From positions 62,001 through 126,000 of the forward strand of contig JAJRTS010000002.1 of assembly GCA_024278175.1 (NCBI GenBank): 64,000 nt of DNA, written 5' to 3'. The translations under genes and the position numbers were made by a program. Position 1 is the first letter of the stretch, and each line of letters starts with the position of its first letter. Below, one piece after another: positions 1-8,416 of this stretch. This DNA comes from Gemmatimonadales bacterium. Lineage in GTDB: Bacteria > Gemmatimonadota > Glassbacteria > GWA2-58-10. The notes beneath the pieces are model-generated. The model ran no database searches and was not told the origin of the DNA. It was given only the letters and a program-made list of their open reading frames with translations.

Positions 1-1783
1 AGGTTCCGGTGTGCTCAACATTTTCCCCGGCGCCTGGTACGGCAGCCCCGCGGAAATAATCTTGTTCGCAGCTGAAGCGGGCTGGCGAATCAATGTCGAA
101 TCGGGCAAGGTGGAAAAGATAACGCTGCCCGCAGAGATGATACGGGCGGCCGAGGGTGGAAGCGCACAGGGCAAGGCTGTTTTCTACCTGGCAGTCAACA
201 TCAGCGAAAAAAACGGTAAGCTCGCTGGCGGCGTGTATCGCTCCGATGACCTCGGCCAAAATTGGCGGCAAGTGATCGGCGGGCTGGCGGCGGACTGGAA
301 GAGCGGCATGCGCGTACCCAGGTTTTATGCTCTGGCGGTCTGCCAGAGCGCTCCGGACGTGGCTTATTTGTCCTGCGGCTACTACCCGCGGCCGCTGACC
401 GATGGTCAAATCGAGCGTCAGTTCGGGATCTTCAAAACAGTCGATGGCGGCCGGAACTGGAGCTGGGTATACCGCGCCACCAGCGAGGAGATGCTCAGCA
501 AAAACCACAAGGCGGCCTGGATGATGGAAGACTACGGGCCGGAGTGGGGCGAGTACCCGCTGAGCCTGGGAGTCAGCCCCACCGATCCGGATATCTGCTG
601 GGCCAATGATTGGGGCACCACCTACCGTACGTTAGACGGCGGCGGGCTCTGGGAGCAGGTCTACACCGAAAGGATGCCCGATGGCTCGTGGCGTTCCCGC
701 GGCCTGGATGTGACCACCAATTACGGTATCCATTTTGATCCGTTCGATCCGAAGCACGTGTTTATTTCCTATACCGATATCGGCGCGTTCCACAGTTTCA
801 ACGGTGGCCAGAGCTGGGTCCATTCAATCGAAGGCGTGCCGTCCTCCTGGCGCAACACCTGTTACTGGATGGTGTTCGACCCGGACGTAAAAGGCCGTGC
901 CTGGGGAGCCTGGGGGGCGGGCCACGATCTGCCCCGGCCCAAGATGTTCCGCAGCGGGAACTTCGACCGTTACGTGGGCGGGGTTACTGTCTCCGGCGAC
1001 GCCGCCCGCAGTTGGCGCCGGAGCAATGAGGGCCTACCGCCCAATACGGTATGTACCCATATCCTGCTCGACCCCGACAGCCCGGTCGATGCGCGTACAT
1101 TATATGTCTGCGGGTTCGGCAAGGGCGTATTCAGGAGCACCGATGGCGGGCGGAGCTGGACGCTGAAAAACAGCGGGATCGGAGAGAACCTCAATGCCTG
1201 GCGGATCACCCGTACTCCGGACGGGATGCTGTATCTGCTGGTGGCCCGTGGGCTGGAACAGGGCCGGGTGGTCGATGGCGCGATGTACGTCAGCGGCGAC
1301 GGGGCCGAAAGCTGGCGGCCGCTGGCCATGCCGCCCGGCACAAACGCTCCCAACGATCTGGTTTACGATCCCACGGAACCGGCCCGGATGTACCTGAGCT
1401 GCTGGCCGGATACCGCCGGCGGGGCCGAGACCGGCGGCGGACTGTGGCGCAGCGAGGACGCCGGGGCTAGCTGGAAGCCGGTGTTCCGGCAGGATGCTCA
1501 CGTGTACGCCGCGGCTGTCGATCCGGAGAACCCGAACACGGTGATTATCAACACGTTCGACAGCGCGGCGTTTCGCTCCGATGACCGTGGCGAAAGTTGG
1601 CGGCGGCTGGAGGGTTACACTTTCAAGTGGGGTCACCGCCCGGTGTTCGACATCCACAACCCCGGCATGATCTACCTGACCACGTTCGGCGGCAGCGTGT
1701 TTTACGGCCCGGCTGGCGGCGTGCCCGGCGCGTTCGAGGACATTCTGGACCCAACCTGGCAGAAGTGGTACGGCAAGTACTGA
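1..1783 (+). CDS. Sialidase-like Asp-box beta-propeller protein (5' partial)
   Basis: The frame is open to the left edge with no stop, so the N-terminus, including any signal peptide, probably lies outside the window; the first in-window start candidate is a GTG at 11. About nine BNR/Asp-box motifs of the form S/T-x-D-x-G-x-x-W are spread along 590 residues (for example RSDDLGQNW, KTVDGGRNW, RSTDGGRSW, RSEDAGASW, RSDDRGESW). Such repeats mark beta-propellers of sialidases, xyloglucanase-type GH74 enzymes and VPS10/sortilin-like exo-alpha proteins. Repeat spacing and length fit a large secreted propeller of the GH74/sortilin sort. No catalytic residues could be assigned, so the substrate is unknown. 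An intrinsic terminator follows at once, so this is the last gene of its transcript. Confidence 0.8.
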   Translation, partial: GSGVLNIFPGAWYGSPAEIILFAAEAGWRINVESGKVEKITLPAEMIRAAEGGSAQGKAVFYLAVNISEKNGKLAGGVYRSDDLGQNWRQVIGGLAADWKSGMRVPRFYALAVCQSAPDVAYLSCGYYPRPLTDGQIERQFGIFKTVDGGRNWSWVYRATSEEMLSKNHKAAWMMEDYGPEWGEYPLSLGVSPTDPDICWANDWGTTYRTLDGGGLWEQVYTERMPDGSWRSRGLDVTTNYGIHFDPFDPKHVFISYTDIGAFHSFNGGQSWVHSIEGVPSSWRNTCYWMVFDPDVKGRAWGAWGAGHDLPRPKMFRSGNFDRYVGGVTVSGDAARSWRRSNEGLPPNTVCTHILLDPDSPVDARTLYVCGFGKGVFRSTDGGRSWTLKNSGIGENLNAWRITRTPDGMLYLLVARGLEQGRVVDGAMYVSGDGAESWRPLAMPPGTNAPNDLVYDPTEPARMYLSCWPDTAGGAETGGGLWRSEDAGASWKPVFRQDAHVYAAAVDPENPNTVIINTFDSAAFRSDDRGESWRRLEGYTFKWGHRPVFDIHNPGMIYLTTFGGSVFYGPAGGVPGAFEDILDPTWQKWYGKY

Positions 1784-1812
1784 TCAGCACAGAGCAAATG
1801 CTATTCGGAAAA

Positions 1813-1840
1813 GGCCCCCGCCGCTGGGCGGGGGGTTTTT
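1813..1840 (+). terminator. Intrinsic terminator after the Asp-box gene
   Basis: Perfect 8-bp GC stem CCCCCGCC / GGCGGGGG with a 4-nt loop, followed by a G and five T. It lies 30 nt after the stop codon of the preceding gene. Confidence 0.9.
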
Positions 1841-1860
1841 GTTGGCGGTCATCATCTATA

Positions 1861-2091
1861 GAGACCTTTGAAAATTGAATTGTTATGAGGAAGTTTTTCA
1901 GCTCTCTCGTTTTTGTGTATCAAAAGAAAATTCAGAGGTTGTTAATTGTAACAACATGATCTTACTTAAAGATATGTCCCTTGATAAGAAGTTTTGGAAA
2001 AAGAGAGGGGGAGTGTGAGGGGGAGAGAAAAGAACCTTTTTTAAAAGGTTTTGTCTCTCCCCCTCACAATTCTGTGATTAAATCAAAGGTC
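1861..2091 (+). repeat. MITE-like repeat family 1, copy A
   Basis: A 231-bp non-coding element, homologous along its length to 20583-20825 (inverted) and 29486-29733. It starts GAGACCTTTGA and ends with a decayed copy of the inverted terminus (TCAAAGGTC then AT instead of TC). Positions 2015-2067 form a long palindrome whose arms read GTGAGGGGGAGAG and CTCTCCCCCTCAC around an AACCTTTTTTAAAAGGTT core. No clean target duplication is visible at this copy, which fits an older insertion. It fills most of the spacer between two convergent genes. Confidence 0.85.
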
Positions 2092-2150
2092 ATCCTGCTC
2101 AAACCGGACAATACGCTGGACTTAGCGGAGTTTCTTATTAACGATAGCAC

Positions 2151-2954
2151 TCAATCCCTCCCGGGCAATGCCCGGGTGGCCCCGGTGGATATCCCGCCGT
2201 CGACCAGCAGGGTCTGGCCCGTAACATAGCGGCTGCTCTCGGAGGCCAGGAATACCACCGCGCCGTCGAGGTCATCGGGATTGCCCGGGCGCTTGAGCGG
2301 AATCCTGTCGGTCAGGTAGTCCACCCACTGAGAGTCCTCGTACATCACGGCGTTCTGCGCGGTTTTGAACCAGCCCGGCGCCAGGCAGTTGATAGTGATC
2401 CCATACCGGCCCCACTCGTCGGCCAGGCTCATCGTAAGCTGACGGGTTCCGCCACGGCTGGCGCAGTAGGGGGCCAGCCCCGCGTAGCCGAACACGCTGG
2501 TCACGCTGCCGATATTGATAATCCGCCCGTAACCGGCTGGAATCATTCTCCTTGCCACTTCCCGGGCGGTAAAGAACGTGCCGCGCAGGTTGGTGTCCAG
2601 CACCAGGTTCCAGTCGTCCCAGCTTATTTCGACAGAGCTTTTGCGCACGTTGCAGCCGGCGTTGTTCACCAGGATGTCGATCCGGCCGTAGTGGTCGTAC
2701 GCCGCTTGCACCATCGCGGCAATACTCTGCTCCCGGCGCACGTCCAGTGCCAGCGGCAGCACCCGACAGCCGGTTCCTTTTACCTCTGCTTCGAACTCCG
2801 CCAGCGAATCAAGGTCGCGGCTGGTAACCACCAGGTCGGCCCCGGCCCCGGCCAGCGCTCGCGCAAAATACTGGCCCAGCCCGCGGCTGCAACCGGTGAC
2901 GAGCGCCACCCGGCCCGTGAGGTCGAACAATCCGGAGTGTTTCTCGTCAGTCAT
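2151..2954 (-). CDS. SDR-family oxidoreductase with Arg in place of the catalytic Lys
   Basis: Classical short-chain dehydrogenase/reductase of 267 residues, resembling gluconate 5-dehydrogenase or 3-oxoacyl-ACP reductase types. Visible are the cofactor motif T-G-x3-G-x-G at residues 20-27, NNAG at 97-100, Asn122, Ser150 and Tyr163. The active-site motif reads Y-C-A-S-R, so the Lys of YxxxK is replaced by Arg at about residue 167. Start: the ATG at 2954 is preferred over longer versions because GGAG lies 10 nt upstream and SDR homology begins a few residues later. The next gene upstream on the same strand is a zinc alcohol dehydrogenase about 157 nt away, so the two may act on the same polyol or sugar acid. 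Substrate unknown. Confidence 0.85.
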   Translation of the reverse strand: MTDEKHSGLFDLTGRVALVTGCSRGLGQYFARALAGAGADLVVTSRDLDSLAEFEAEVKGTGCRVLPLALDVRREQSIAAMVQAAYDHYGRIDILVNNAGCNVRKSSVEISWDDWNLVLDTNLRGTFFTAREVARRMIPAGYGRIINIGSVTSVFGYAGLAPYCASRGGTRQLTMSLADEWGRYGITINCLAPGWFKTAQNAVMYEDSQWVDYLTDRIPLKRPGNPDDLDGAVVFLASESSRYVTGQTLLVDGGISTGATRALPGRD

Positions 2955-3111
2955 AAGGACAGTTCTCCGAGTTTGTAAGGTTCCGTAGGGACGAACCTCG
3001 TGTCCGCCCGTGAAGAAAGACACACCCCGCCCCGGCAATCCGAGGCACCCCTCTTGTTAGCGGGGAATTTATTCGGTGTAGGGGCGGCGCATGCGTCGCC
3101 CACAGGCTCTT

Positions 3112-4146
3112 TCAGGGTTTCAGGATCACTTTCAACAATCCCGGCTCGCCGTTCCGGAGCCGCTCGAACCATCGTGGGCCGTCATCAAGCGGGGCCACCG
3201 CGCTGATCAACGGGTCCACCCTTACCGCGCCGGATTCCAGCAGCTCCAGGCATTCGGGATACTCTCCGGCGGAGGCGCAGCTTCCGCGCAGTGTTATCTC
3301 GCGCACCACCGTCCGTTGCAGCGGCAGAGCGGCAACCGGCCGGAAATTTCCCACCATCACGCAGATGCCCTGTTTGGCCAGGCAGTCAACCGCCGCGCCC
3401 AGCGTCTGGTCCACACCCACCGCGTCAATCGATAACGCGGCCCCGTTGCCGGCGGTGAGAGCGTGGACGTGTGCCGCTATATCCGTCTCCCGCGGGTCGA
3501 ACGTTTTATCCGCGCCGCGCCTGGCGGCCAACGCCAGCCGGTGGCTGTCGAGGTCCACCGCCCAGACATCCTCGACACCTCGGGCTTTAAGCACCTGAAC
3601 GACAAAAATACCGATCATCCCCGCGCCGAATACCACCACCGGTCCATTGCGCCCGCCGCCGCCCGCCCGGCTCACCGCATGTACGGCTACGCTCAGCGGC
3701 TCCACGCAGGCCGCCTGCTCAAACGTGACGCTTTCGGGAATAGGGTATACTCCGCGCGCGGGAACGGTAACAAACCCGGCGAACGCTCCGTCCCGGCGGT
3801 ACTCATCGCAGCTCACGCCCAGCACCTGCCGCGAGGCGCACATGTTAACCAGCCCGGAGCGGCAGTACTCGCACGCTCCGCAGTAGATCGTGGAATCGAA
3901 CGTGACCCTCTCTCCCGGCCTCAGGCCGCTGACCTCGCTGCCGCAAACCTCTACGGTTCCGGCGGCCTCGTGGCCCATCACCACCGGCGGCACTCTGCGG
4001 CCTGTGCCGCCGCCGGCCCCGTGGACGTCGCTGCCGCAGATACCCGCGGCCCGCACCCGGATCAGGACCTCGTCGGCGGCCGGTTCCGGTTCGGGCCGCT
4101 CGACAATTGTCAGCTTGTTGTATTCTGCCAGCAGCAGCGCTTTCAT
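3112..4146 (-). CDS. Zinc-dependent alcohol dehydrogenase (MDR family)
   Basis: A 344-residue medium-chain dehydrogenase of the sorbitol/threonine dehydrogenase type, oxidising an alcohol with NAD(P). Catalytic zinc ligands are seen as Cys37 (GICGSD) and His59-Glu60 (GHE). The structural zinc lobe has Cys89, 92, 95 and 103 in C-x2-C-x2-C-x7-C spacing. The Rossmann motif GAGMIG lies at about residues 174-179. The ATG at 4146 is chosen over one 15 nt upstream because GGAAGGACAGGCA sits directly before it. It reads away from ridA across about 190 nt. It probably forms a unit with the downstream SDR; the exact substrate cannot be read from sequence. Confidence 0.87.
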   Translation of the reverse strand: MKALLLAEYNKLTIVERPEPEPAADEVLIRVRAAGICGSDVHGAGGGTGRRVPPVVMGHEAAGTVEVCGSEVSGLRPGERVTFDSTIYCGACEYCRSGLVNMCASRQVLGVSCDEYRRDGAFAGFVTVPARGVYPIPESVTFEQAACVEPLSVAVHAVSRAGGGGRNGPVVVFGAGMIGIFVVQVLKARGVEDVWAVDLDSHRLALAARRGADKTFDPRETDIAAHVHALTAGNGAALSIDAVGVDQTLGAAVDCLAKQGICVMVGNFRPVAALPLQRTVVREITLRGSCASAGEYPECLELLESGAVRVDPLISAVAPLDDGPRWFERLRNGEPGLLKVILKP

Positions 4147-4337
4147 TGCCTGTCCTTCCATAGCAGCTTGGTTAAGCTCAAAATACGGAGGGCCGCGGTG
4201 AAGGTCAACTGTCCAGGAAACATCGGGGCGGTTGACACGACGGGGTTGATGGTGTTAGGGTTTTCGGAAGCTGATTCGATTGCAAACTTGCAGGATACTG
4301 ATCAACACTATCGTAACGAGCGCAGGAGGAACTGAAG

Positions 4338-4733
4338 ATGGGCAAGGTACCCGCACCTCAAGGACCCTATTCGCCGTGGGTCAAGGCCGGTGGTTTTATC
4401 TATGTTTCGGGCCAGGGGCCGGTGGATATCGATACCGGCGAGCCGTTCCTGGGCGATATCGCCCGGCAGACCGGGATGACTCTGGACAATGTGGCAGCCG
4501 TGCTGGCCGATGCCGGCGCGGGGCTGGCCGATGTGGTCAAGACCACGGTGTTCCTGACCGACATCAACGATTTCGCGCCCATGAACGAGGTCTACACCAG
4601 GTATTTCGGGCAAAGCAAGCCCGCCCGCAGCACGGTCCAGGTGGCAAAGCTGCCGCTGGGGATCAATGTCGAGATCGAGGCGGTGGCGGCGGACCCGGCC
4701 GCCGGGATTGGTATCGAGCGGTTGGGCGGCTGA
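4338..4733 (+). CDS. RidA/YjgF-family enamine/imine deaminase
   Basis: A 131-residue member of the RidA family, which hydrolyses reactive enamine/imine intermediates released by PLP enzymes to 2-oxoacids and ammonia. The C-terminal signature carries the substrate-binding Arg (Arg97, in PARSTVQV) and the acidic pair in VEIEAVA (Glu112, Glu114), so it should be of the active RidA type. AGGAGG precedes the ATG by 8 nt. It is the first gene of a co-directional run with a D-aminoacylase-like lipoprotein, a creatininase-like hydrolase and an unknown exported protein, suggesting a part in amino-acid or amide catabolism. It has no signal peptide, unlike the next three products. Confidence 0.9.
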   Translation: MGKVPAPQGPYSPWVKAGGFIYVSGQGPVDIDTGEPFLGDIARQTGMTLDNVAAVLADAGAGLADVVKTTVFLTDINDFAPMNEVYTRYFGQSKPARSTVQVAKLPLGINVEIEAVAADPAAGIGIERLGG

Positions 4734-4767
4734 TTTTTTATCGTGGCAACCTCCACCGGAGGGATAG

Positions 4768-6495
4768 ATGAAGTCCAGGCTGATCGTGTCAGGAATGCTG
4801 ATTCTGGCCGTGGGGCTGGCAGGGTGCGCGCCCCGGCCCGGTCCCCGCTTCGATATCCTGATTACCGGCGGGACCGTAATCGATGGCTCCGGCGCGCCGC
4901 GAATCAGGGCCGATGTGGGCATAGTCGCCGATACGATTGCCGCGGTGGGTATTTTTACCGGTGCTGTCGCTGTACGCACGATTGACGCTGCGGGATTGAT
5001 TGTAGTCCCCGGCGTGATCGACATCCACGGCCACAGCGACTACAGCCTGCTGGTCGACGGCACCGCGCAGAGCAAGGTCCGTCAGGGCGTGACCACCGAG
5101 ATTCTCGGCGAGGCCCTGAGCGCCGGACCGATCAGCGGCAGCGGCAGGAATTTCAAGCGGGTCGAGGCCCCATTGTGGGGTGCCGGTATCAGTTGGAACA
5201 CCCTCGGCGAGTATTTCGAGGTGCTCCGGGAAAAGGGTATCTCGATCAATATCGGCTCGTTTGTCGGGTCGATGAGCGTGCGGCGTTATGTGATCGGCGA
5301 CACCAACCGCAAAGCCACCGCCGGGGAAATCGACAGCATGGCCGCGCTGGTGGAAGCGGCCATGGGCCAGGGAGCGCTGGGCGTGTCCTCGGCGCTGCTG
5401 GGCAGCCCGCTCACAACCGGGGAACTGATCGCGATGGCCCGGGTGGCCTCGCGCCACGGCGGTATTTACAGCACTCATATCCGCGATGAGGGCGCGCTGA
5501 TCTTTCCCTCGCTGGACGAGGCGTTCCGGATTGCCCGCGAGGCGGATATCCCGGTGGACGTGATCCATCTCAAGGTGGCCGAGCGCGCCCTGTGGGGCAG
5601 GATGGACAGCGTGCTGGCCCGGTTCGAGAGTGCGCGGGCGGAGGGAATCAGGGCCACCGCCAACATGTACCCGTACATCGCCGGGCAGAACGATCTGGCC
5701 GCGCTGATCCCGCCCGAGGGCCAGGATGGGGGGCGGGCGAAAATGCTGGAGCGGCTGGGCGACCCGGTCTGGCGGGAGAGATTCAAGAGCGCGCTCTACG
5801 CCGGCGGGCGGCCCGACTGGTACAATCACTATACCTCCAGCGCCGGCTGGGAAAGCATGCTGGTGGTCTCCGTCAAAACGGAGCAGAACGCGGAGCTGGT
5901 GGGTTTGCGGATGAACGAAGTGATCGGTCTTCGCGGCGGGGAGCCAACCGACGTCCTGTTCGACCTGCTGCTGGAGGAGGGCGGCTCCGTGCCCACTGTC
6001 TATTTCCTGATGAGCGAGGACGATGTCCGCACGGCCCTGGTCCATCCGCTGGTCTCGTTCTGCAGCGATGGGGTGGCCGTGCGCCCGGACGGCCCGCTGG
6101 GCAAGGGCAAGCCCCACCCCCGCTGGTACGGCAGTTTTCCGCGTATCCTGGGCCATTACGCCCGTGACGAGGCGGTGCTGAGTCTTGAATCGGCCGTGCA
6201 CAAAATGACCTGGCAGAACGCCGAAAAGCTGGGAATTGAAAACCGTGGGCTGATCAGGCCCGGCATGGCCGCAGACCTGATGCTGTTCGACCCCGCCGCC
6301 GTTGTCGACCGGGCCACGTTCAGCGATCCGCACCAGTACCCGGACGGGATCGAGTACGTGATGGTCAACGGGACCGTGGTTATCGACAACGGAAGTCACA
6401 CGGGCGCCCTGCCGGGACGGATTATCCATGGGCCGGCAACCATGGGCCGGCAAAAGAGTAGCAGTCCCATCAGAATAGAGGAAGCTGGCCGATGA
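4768..6495 (+). CDS. N-acyl-D-amino-acid deacylase-like amidohydrolase, lipoprotein
   Basis: A 575-residue amidohydrolase-superfamily enzyme related to D-aminoacylase, which cuts N-acyl-D-amino acids or D-peptide-like amides. A type II signal peptide ends in LAGC (Cys20), so it should be anchored to a membrane outside the cytoplasm. Metal-binding HGHSD lies at about residues 87-91, with further conserved blocks STHIRDEG, VIHLK and FCSDG. The NCG block with the metal-ligand Cys of classical D-aminoacylases is replaced by GVTTEILGE, as in a common subgroup, so substrate assignment is loose. GGAGGGATAG precedes the ATG. It is 34 nt after ridA, and its stop overlaps the next start (ATGA), indicating translational coupling. 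Confidence 0.85.
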   Translation: MKSRLIVSGMLILAVGLAGCAPRPGPRFDILITGGTVIDGSGAPRIRADVGIVADTIAAVGIFTGAVAVRTIDAAGLIVVPGVIDIHGHSDYSLLVDGTAQSKVRQGVTTEILGEALSAGPISGSGRNFKRVEAPLWGAGISWNTLGEYFEVLREKGISINIGSFVGSMSVRRYVIGDTNRKATAGEIDSMAALVEAAMGQGALGVSSALLGSPLTTGELIAMARVASRHGGIYSTHIRDEGALIFPSLDEAFRIAREADIPVDVIHLKVAERALWGRMDSVLARFESARAEGIRATANMYPYIAGQNDLAALIPPEGQDGGRAKMLERLGDPVWRERFKSALYAGGRPDWYNHYTSSAGWESMLVVSVKTEQNAELVGLRMNEVIGLRGGEPTDVLFDLLLEEGGSVPTVYFLMSEDDVRTALVHPLVSFCSDGVAVRPDGPLGKGKPHPRWYGSFPRILGHYARDEAVLSLESAVHKMTWQNAEKLGIENRGLIRPGMAADLMLFDPAAVVDRATFSDPHQYPDGIEYVMVNGTVVIDNGSHTGALPGRIIHGPATMGRQKSSSPIRIEEAGR

Positions 6496-7289
6496 AATTT
6501 TTCCACTGTGTGCTTTTGCTGATGCTCCTTACCGTTTCGCTGTGCCGGGCCGGGCAGTACATGGATACCGAGCGCCAGTGGGAGAAAATCTACGGCAACC
6601 GTCTGTTCGAGCTTGTCGAGGAGCGTCCGTTGGCCTGGCTGCCTGTGGGCGTGCTGGAACGTCACGGCGAGCACCTGCCCTGGGGTCTCGACGGTGACAA
6701 GGCGCACCTGGTCTGTGTGCGGCTGGCGGGCAGGCTGGGCGGGGTGGTGCTGCCGACAAACAACCTGGCCGGTGTCCACGGCGACCGCTCCCCGCGCCGG
6801 AGCGCCCGTGATTTCCGCGACTCCCAGCGCCGGGCCGGAGATTTCATGTTCACGCAAGACTACCTTCGCGCTTTTCTCTACCAGTCGTTCGATGGCCTGG
6901 CCAACCTGGGTTTCCGCGTGATTGTGGCCTACAGCGGCCACTACCCCGAAATCCAGACCCGTGTTTTGCGGGAAACCGCCGAAGCCTACACCGAGGCCTC
7001 GGGCGGGCGGACAGTGGTGATCCCGTTCTGGGAACCGCTGGCCTGTGGCGAGGGCGACCACGGGGCCAGATGGGAGAGCTCGATCTGGGCCGTGCTGGTT
7101 CCCGGTGGTGTGCGGCTGGACTCGATTGTCGATTACGGCACAGGCCGCGCCGGCTGGTACAGGGGCAGTGAGATCAGGAGCAAAATCAGCGCCGAATTCG
7201 GAGAAAAGGCGCTGGAGATGATCGAAAGCTATCTGGCCCGGCACATTTACGACGCGTTCGAAACCCTGAAAACGGATGGTGACCAATGA
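6492..7289 (+). CDS. Exported creatininase-family amidohydrolase
   Basis: A 265-residue member of the creatininase/formamide-hydrolase family, metal-dependent enzymes that open or hydrolyse amides. The signature VGVLERHGEHLPWGLD supplies metal ligands at Glu56, His58 and Asp67; later YSGHY and ARWES give the remaining His and Glu. A Sec signal of about 20 residues (hydrophobic LLLMLLTVSL, then CRA-G) is unusual, because most family members are cytoplasmic. The ATGA overlaps with both the preceding deacylase gene and the following gene place it in the middle of a coupled operon, suggesting serial processing of amide-linked compounds in the periplasm. True substrate unknown. Confidence 0.85.
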   Translation: MKFFHCVLLLMLLTVSLCRAGQYMDTERQWEKIYGNRLFELVEERPLAWLPVGVLERHGEHLPWGLDGDKAHLVCVRLAGRLGGVVLPTNNLAGVHGDRSPRRSARDFRDSQRRAGDFMFTQDYLRAFLYQSFDGLANLGFRVIVAYSGHYPEIQTRVLRETAEAYTEASGGRTVVIPFWEPLACGEGDHGARWESSIWAVLVPGGVRLDSIVDYGTGRAGWYRGSEIRSKISAEFGEKALEMIESYLARHIYDAFETLKTDGDQ

Positions 7290-8302
7290 AAACGTTGAAC
7301 CGGATATTTTTCCCGGTGATAATCATCGCCACGGCAGTCTTGCTCACCGGCTTCCTTGATGTTTTTTCGCCGGGCGCCGTTTCGGAGTACGCGCGCATTG
7401 CAAAGGTCTACGCTTCGTCAAATGCAACAAATCCCCGGCCGCGGTTATCCACCTATCCGGAAAAGCGGACAGGGGGAGTGCGGGATATCTTTATCCACTC
7501 GCCCTGGGAGCCGGAGCGTTATCTTTCGCTGAGCTTCCCCGAGCACTGCTGGGGAGTGGGCCTGCCCAATACCAGCCACGACAGCAAGCAGCCGATGGCC
7601 TCGCCGTGGCGTTTCAACGCGGACTCCACCGAGGGATGGTATGGGAACACGCCCCGGGCCGGTGTTACCTATCGCGCCCGGGCCCGGGCCGATTCGATGG
7701 CGGTGCGGCTGAGCGCCACGATTGTCAACCGCACAGATCAGCCGATTACTGATATCCGCTCGCTCGTTTGCCTTAAACCCAACTTCCATAAGGGTCCGAT
7801 GGGACGGGCGGACGCGATGGTCGCGTTCCACGACACGAGTTTCAGCCGGACATGGATTGCGGTGGATGGCCGCCCGGTACGGCTTGGCAGGGAGACTACC
7901 TATCACGGTGATATGCCTGACAGGGGCTGGGCCGAGTCCGAAATCAGCAGCAGGATCAACTGGGGCGTTAACGTAAAAGGCGGGCTGGACAACCGTACCC
8001 TGAACGATCTCAACTGGTTCCGCGACAACAACCCGGGCCGGATCGTGGAAGAGATCGCCGACCCGCCGGTTATCGCAATCCGGGATGAGTTTCACGAGGA
8101 TCGCTGGCTGGCGACAATCTGGCAGCCCTCGCGGGTGCTGTTCAGCAACCCGCAAAACCCCTGCTTCCACTCCGATCCCTCTATCCCCGACTGCCCGCCG
8201 CGGGACTCGGTGACAGTGTACGGGGTGGTGCTGTTCCATCAGGGATCGATCGAAGGTCTGATCGAACGGGCCGGGAACTGGCGGGGAAGTGTGCCGGAGT
8301 AA
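7286..8302 (+). CDS. Exported protein of unknown function
   Basis: Not recognised. It is 338 residues with a strong N-terminal hydrophobic segment (residues about 7-24) that is a signal peptide or anchor. The rest is soluble and rich in Trp, Arg and Pro, with blocks such as PWEPERYLSLSFPEH, DQPITDIRSLVCLKPN and VTVYGVVLFHQGSIEGL that suggest a beta-rich fold. It begins at an ATGA overlap with the creatininase-like gene and ends at a bidirectional terminator, so it is the last member of the ridA operon and probably works on the same exported substrate. Confidence 0.7.
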   Translation: MKTLNRIFFPVIIIATAVLLTGFLDVFSPGAVSEYARIAKVYASSNATNPRPRLSTYPEKRTGGVRDIFIHSPWEPERYLSLSFPEHCWGVGLPNTSHDSKQPMASPWRFNADSTEGWYGNTPRAGVTYRARARADSMAVRLSATIVNRTDQPITDIRSLVCLKPNFHKGPMGRADAMVAFHDTSFSRTWIAVDGRPVRLGRETTYHGDMPDRGWAESEISSRINWGVNVKGGLDNRTLNDLNWFRDNNPGRIVEEIADPPVIAIRDEFHEDRWLATIWQPSRVLFSNPQNPCFHSDPSIPDCPPRDSVTVYGVVLFHQGSIEGLIERAGNWRGSVPE

Positions 8303-8349
8303 ACGATAAATCCGCGGGGCCGTGCGTGCGTCGCTACATGGTTTCGGGA

Positions 8350-8387
8350 CAAAAACAGGGACACGGCGTACCGTGCCCCTGTTTTTG
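8350..8387. terminator. Bidirectional terminator between convergent genes
   Basis: A stem of about 17 bp with one mismatch: CAAAAACAGGG-A-CACGG, loop CGTA, CCGTG-C-CCCTGTTTTTG. The A-tract on one arm and T-tract on the other allow termination on both strands between the genes ending at 8302 and 8417. Confidence 0.9.
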
Positions 8388-8416
8388 GATGCATATCTAG
8401 CTCAACCGGCCTGTTA

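Noticed and set aside
1981-2229. 82-codon frame on the plus strand
   Set aside because: Falls largely inside MITE copy A and runs into the antisense of the SDR gene.
4789-6453. Long open frame (554 codons) on the minus strand
   Set aside because: It mirrors the D-aminoacylase-like gene; the GC-rich codons of the true gene leave the opposite strand open. No ribosome site or recognisable protein.
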